A stretch of 64,000 nt of DNA from Piliocolobus tephrosceles (lineage: Eukaryota > Chordata > Mammalia > Primates > Cercopithecidae), in contig NC_045441.1 in assembly GCF_002776525.5 (NCBI RefSeq), forward strand, positions 128,764,740 to 128,828,739, in the 5' to 3' direction. The position numbers and the translations under genes were made by a program. Positions 59,537 to 64,000 of this stretch are shown here, piece after piece (the stretch's first letter is position 1; the number at the start of each line of letters is the position of its first letter). The notes under the pieces are model-generated. The model saw only the letters and a program-made list of their open reading frames with translations, was not told the DNA's origin and ran no database searches.

Positions 59537-59845
59537 CCTTTTTTTTTTTTTTTTTTTTTTTTTGATGCAGAGTCTTGCTCTGCTGTTCAGGCTGGAGTGC
59601 AATGGCATAATCTCAGCTCACTGCCCTCTCTGCCTTCCGGATTCAAGCAATTCTCCTGCCTCAGCCACCCTAGTGGCGGGGATTACAGGCGGGCACCACC
59701 ATGCCTGGCTAATTTTTGTCTTTTTGGTAGAGACAGTATTTTGCCACGTTGGCCAGGCTGGTCTCCAGCTCCTGGCCTCAAGTGATTTGCCTGCTGCGGC
59801 CTCCCCAGGTGCTGGGATTACAGGTGTGAGCCACCACATCCGGCC
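59537..59845 (-). mobile_element. AluS-like, minus strand
   Basis: T-run of more than 20 at its start; CAAAATAGGTTTT on both sides. Confidence 0.94.
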
Positions 59846-60347
59846 CAAAATAGGTTTTTAAAGCCAAGTTTAAATACCTTCTAGTTCTCATTACAACTTG
59901 AAAAATAACACTTTAAAACTCCACAACTGGACACAAGGAACCAAAAGAGTGATCTGCTACAGAAAGAGCATTAAGATATTTTTATAATACTTGAAAACAA
60001 AGTATTACAACTGGAATTCAGGGAATTGAAACTGGCATGTCAAACAATAATAGAAGATTCTAAAGGTAAAAAGTAGAATAATTAAAAGAAATACTAATTA
60101 TACCACAGACAGGTTTATAGAAAACAACACTGGTGAACTTTTTATTTATAGACTTACTTAAAAAGAACTTCTAGTGTGACATTTTTTCTAACATTGTAAT
60201 TGCCCTGCACCTATCTTTACATCAGTCTCCGTAAACACTGCTGAATGCAGATCAGAAAATTGAAGACGATTAAGAACTACTTATATGATCTGTGTACCAA
60301 AATGGATTAGACTCACTGGTGGTACTTTCAGTTGAGAATAAAGTTTT

Positions 60348-60638
60348 TTTTTTGAGACAGAGTCTCTTGCTGTGCCACCCAGGCTACAGTGCAATGGCAT
60401 GATCTCAGCTCACTGCAACCTCCGTCTCCTGGTTCAAGCAATTCTCCTGCCTCATCTTTCCAAGTATGTGGGATTACAGGTGCACGCCACTGCACCCAGC
60501 TAATTTTTTTGCGTTTTTACTGGAGACGGGGTTTCGCCATGTTTGGCCAGGCTGGTCTCCAACTCCTGACCTCGGGTGATCCGCCTGCCTCGGCCTCCCA
60601 AAGTGCTGGGATTACAGGCGTGCGCCACTGCGCCCGGC
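60348..60638 (-). mobile_element. AluS-like, minus strand
   Basis: Target duplication TGAGAATAAAGTTTT and TGAGAATCAAGTTTT. Confidence 0.94.
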
Positions 60639-61274
60639 TGAGAATCAAGTTTTAATGGAGTGACTTTAATGCATTTATGAGAAATGGGCATCACTAAAAT
60701 CTAAGCCTTGAATGTGATAGCTCAGATTCGAGGCAAAGAATTTTTTAATTCCTCCTATTTGTTTGCTACTTATACCTCCGGTTTAAAAAGATACATCTGA
60801 AGTTTAACATTATAATATATGATTCTATATTTTTAGAAAAGATTTTTATGAGTTTCTTATAGTTTATGTCTATAGCTCACTCATTCATTTGCCCAATATT
60901 TATCTAGTGACCACAGTGTATGCTGAACACTGATTTAGATGCCAAAGATAATGCAGGGAATAAAGTAGATGATTCGCCTATGGGTGACTCCCTGCCCTCA
61001 TGGAATTTACATCTACCTCGTAACACTTGAAGATAAGTAGAATTGATTAGCTAGCGACTTAGTTATTTGAAAATCAAATGCTACATTTATGTAAGTTAGC
61101 ATGAAATTATAAAATATCTTTCATACTGAAGACCAGTCAAGATGATAAAAACTACTGGGAAGTTCTAAATATGTCACACCAAGTAACCATTAACTATTTG
61201 TTAAAAAAAAAAAAAAGGTCAGTTGAAGTCTTGACTTAGAACATGAAGACTTCAAAAAAATAATTACAAGTAAC

Positions 61275-61571
61275 TTTTTTTTTTTTTTGAGAAGGAGTTT
61301 TGCTCTTGTAGCCCCAGCTGGAGTACAATGGTGTGATCTCAGCTCACTGCAATCTCTGCCTCCCAGGTTCAAGTGATTCTCCTGCCTCAGCCTCCTGAGT
61401 AGCTGGAACTACAGGCGCTGCCACCACACCCGGCTAATTTCTTGTATTTTTAGCAGAGATGGGGTTTCGCCATGTTGGCCAGGCTGGTCTCATACTGCTG
61501 ACCTCAGGTGATTCACCCGCCTCAGCCTCTCAAAGTGCTGGGATTATAGACATGAGCCACCGTGCCCAGCC
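61275..61571 (-). mobile_element. AluS-like, minus strand
   Basis: ACAAGTAAC duplicated at 61266-61274 and 61572-61580. Confidence 0.94.
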
Positions 61572-62580
61572 ACAAGTAACATTTTTATTAACTCTGGTGA
61601 TTAATTGGAATCACTAAACCAGAATCATAGTTTATTTAATCAATGCAGGTTGTTTTCTACATGACTACCTCATCTTTAACTTCTGTATTAATAAAGAATT
61701 TGCACTTTCACTATTCTCAGTCATGGTATGACTCAATGTTTTAGAACTGACTTAGTATCCTCCTTGCAAAAAGTAATGCAAGTTGGAACAAAGCCCATAA
61801 GGCAACATTTACCACCTGGAACAATCAAAACAAATATTTTAACAGCAATAGGTTTGTGGAGGACAGAAAGTCCTAGTGGCTAGAACAGTGGTGATTAGAA
61901 AAGCAGTGGTTAGAACTTTTTTTTTTTTTTTAATGAAAAAGATGGGAGGGAAGATGGCCACTAAATTGCATTTGAAACCAACAGAAGTGATCTATCTGCT
62001 CTGGGGCCCATGGAGACGGAAGAGAGCGCAGATTATGAACTGGGAAGGCAGAAGACAGAAAGATGATCAGTTGGAAACAAACTGAAGGAGTGTGTTGGCT
62101 AGCAACACATAACGAGAGTAGCGGCAGGCTTCTGACCTTGACGGTGGCAGAGCCTTGTTCTCTTGTGTAATCTGTCAGTTCTCTCTCTCTCTTACGGGAG
62201 ACCAGCCTCTCTGGGAAAAAGTCACTTCGCTACCAGTGCCTCTGAGCACACGGCCAAATTCCCCCAACCTCCTCTCTGATCAGCTTCTGCTTCTTTTTGT
62301 AACACTAAGTGGGTTGGCGAAGCCCCTGGAGGCTGAGGGCTGTCATAGACATCTGTGTGAGGACTCCCAGGGGCCGAGGGAGCTGTGAGGAGGGACACAG
62401 AGACTGGGCTGACACCAGGTGCTTACCATTATCATGTAAGTTCTCTAACTGTTTCATGTGGGGTCTTCCCTATCCTTCTACCTACAGTGATGGTAGGTAA
62501 GTTGAAGAAGTCTGACTTTTTAAAATTGGCACAGAGCAAAGCCCATTCATAAGGGATGTTTAGAAATTTGCTGACTTTTG

Positions 62581-62885
62581 ACAGGGCGTGGTGGCTCACA
62601 CCTGTAATCCCAGAACTTTGGGAGGATGAGGCAGGTGGATCACCAGAGGTCAGGAGTTCAAGACCAGCCTGGCCACCATGGTGAAACCCTGTCTCTACTA
62701 AAAAAAAAAAAAAAGTCAGGCATGGTGACACATGCCTGTAGTCCCAGCAACTCGGGAGGCTGAGGCAGAACAATCGTTTGAGCTGAGGAGGCAGAGGTTG
62801 CAGTGAGATGAGCCCACTGCACTTCAGCCTGGACGACAGAGGGAGACTCTGTCTCAAAAAAAAAAAAAAAAAAAAAAAGAAAGAA
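62581..62885 (+). mobile_element. AluS-like, plus strand
   Basis: Perfect 17-bp target duplication AAATTTGCTGACTTTTG at 62564-62580 and 62886-62902. Confidence 0.95.
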
Positions 62886-63595
62886 AAATTTGCTGACTTT
62901 TGGCTGGAGATTTTAAGTACAAATGTAGTAGAGAAGCTAAGATCAATATATAAAATAATCATAATGATGATGCCAATAACTAAACGTTGTGCGCACTTTT
63001 TAGTTTATGAGGAATCTTCCCTACATCACCTCATTTGGTGCTCACAGCTGTGTTGGGAACGCCTCTCATCAGCTCAGTGAGGTCAGATTTCATACACCCA
63101 ATGCGAGTGAGGGGAAATGTTTGGTTTTTCAATCTTTTAATTCTTTTTCATTATTCCACACATAAAGCAATAAGAAAAATTAAATGCTAAGTCGTATGGT
63201 ATTGATTAGGTAAAACAGTGACTTAAAGGGGACCTCGGTAGTGTCAGAAGAGCGCAAATCCATCCTGGGGATGAGATGCGCACTGAGCCTGAAAGAGCAA
63301 GGTTTTACACGGAGGGCCTTCCATCTGTGGAGAGGGCAGGAAGAAAGGCAAGAGGATGGGAAGCAGGCAGGCTACATGGGAAAGGCGAGAACAGATTCCA
63401 GGCAGCATGGTGCTAGCCCAAAGCAGCAAACCTGGCATGGACCAAATTCTGGCTCTTTTCCACGAAAGGAAGAAAAACGAACACAGTAATCTATTAATCA
63501 ATTAGTCTTCTGTTTTTGACTTCAATTCCCAGAGCTAATTAATCACATCATTAAGTAGGAGATTCTCTCTTGGTTTAGGTCATTAACAAATATTA

Positions 63596-63643
63596 CTAAG
63601 TAAAACCTGGTTTATATTTCTAAGTAAAACCTGGTTTATATTT
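63596..63643. repeat. perfect 24-bp tandem duplication
   Basis: Two exact adjacent copies of a 24-base unit starting CTAAGTAAAACCTGG and ending TTTATATTT. Being exact, it is probably recent. Confidence 0.9.
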
Positions 63644-64000
63644 CTCGAACTTTTGCATTTCAAACTCCTGGTAGGGCTTAGGGTGAAGATGTAAAAGAGG
63701 TGCCACATGTGGACTGGAGGTTCCATCCCAGCCACCGCTTCCTGCCATCCACCCTGGCTCTTCTCTGGAACAGCCATCTCCGGACCTGTCCTGGAAGTCC
63801 ACACGCTTCTGCATTTGCCTTTGTCATCGTAAGGCCAATGCTGGGAAACGTGCTCATGTCTTGATTGTATTTATGCTGTGTCTAATTTTAGTTCTATTGT
63901 ACCAAAATGACTGACATGGGCTTAATTGCTTGATCCGATAGATGTTGGTGCATCAGACCAACAGATGCCTGCTCTTACCGTTATTAACCTGATATATTCT

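Larger units (their letters stand above)
1..64000 (-). other. HIPK2: HIPK2 gene, internal part (exons 3-9 plus part of introns 2 and 9)
   Basis: Seven exons on the minus strand join in frame to give residues 369-704 of homeodomain-interacting protein kinase 2. This is a nuclear serine/threonine kinase of the DYRK-related branch that phosphorylates p53 at Ser46 and many transcription regulators. HIPK2, rather than HIPK1 or HIPK3, is indicated by the exon 7 text [16 protein letters not shown] and by the exon 8-9 sequence. Residue numbers follow human HIPK2 and were checked against the remembered landmarks K228, D324 and Y361. Transcription runs from high to low coordinates. Exon 2 (ATG, N-lobe, HRD-like and DFG motifs) lies above 64000, and exon 10 onward lies below 1. 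No promoter or polyadenylation site of HIPK2 is in the window. Confidence 0.95.
20542..64000 (-). other. HIPK2: HIPK2 intron 2, 3' part (at least 43.5 kb)
   Basis: The whole upper part of the window lies between exon 2 (outside) and exon 3. I looked on the minus strand for the remaining kinase N-lobe (HADLKPEN and the DFG-containing segment) and did not find it. This agrees with exon 2 encoding residues 1-368 in one block. No independent gene is supported inside the intron; long open frames there are Alu-derived or in repeat DNA. Confidence 0.85.
59846..64000. other. end of window, intron 2 between and after Alus
   Basis: Between the Alus at 60348, 61275 and 62581 the sequence is AT-rich and unassigned. 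60890-61010 is L2/MIR-like (ATTTATCTAGTGACCACAGT, CCTGCCCTCATGGAATTTAC). 62903-63595 and 63644-64000 hold nothing I can name. Confidence 0.55.

Noticed and set aside
20542..64000. HIPK2 exon 2 or other upstream exons
   Set aside because: I looked for the minus-strand coding of the catalytic-loop and DFG segments and found none. The split R368 codon at exon 3 agrees with exon 2 lying beyond the window.

Overview
This window is nuclear DNA from a primate, almost certainly an Old World monkey. About 38 Alu elements lie in 64 kb. One full-length copy at 58103-58382 carries a set of changes I know from the macaque/baboon AluYR subfamilies (for example GCTCAAGCCTG near its start and GAGATCTGGCCACTGC in its right arm), and the copy at 13184-13490 looks like the same lineage. 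The species call rests on those remembered diagnostic bases, not on a database search.

The only gene I can support is HIPK2, homeodomain-interacting protein kinase 2, on the minus strand. Seven consecutive internal coding exons (numbered 3 to 9, counting a non-coding exon 1 and the ATG-containing exon 2) lie between 786 and 20541. They total 1009 bp and encode the last base of codon 368 through codon 704, in human full-length numbering. All boundaries have AG/GT splice sites, and the reading frame runs through every junction. Exons 3-6 carry the C-terminal lobe of the kinase domain, from the APE motif to the invariant arginine. Exons 7-9 carry the start of the Ser/Thr/Gln-rich interaction region. 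The promoter, the ATG exon, the N-lobe and the C-terminal third of the protein are outside the window.

Layout: 1-785 is part of intron 9. Introns 8, 7, 6, 5, 4 and 3 follow in ascending coordinates. From 20542 to 64000 everything is the 3' part of the very long intron 2. The introns are filled with Alu (all ages, several nested), L2, MIR and MLT1-type LTR pieces and one young L1 3' end. Three stretches are Alu-free for about 3.4-4.4 kb: 30132-34570, 34872-38242 and 46807-51093.

The most interesting non-gene signals are these. A compact set of nested inverted repeats at 18079-18160 in intron 4 folds as a three-way junction, better on the HIPK2-sense strand than on the other. A seven-copy, almost identical 33-bp minisatellite lies at 38243-38473. 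Two strong CTCF-like motifs in the same orientation lie at 7034-7048 and 34454-34468. A small GC-box/CCAAT cluster lies at about 37487-37590. Three pairs of unexplained local direct duplications are also present (104 bp, about 190 bp and 50 bp). An internal acceptor in exon 8 would remove exactly 27 codons.
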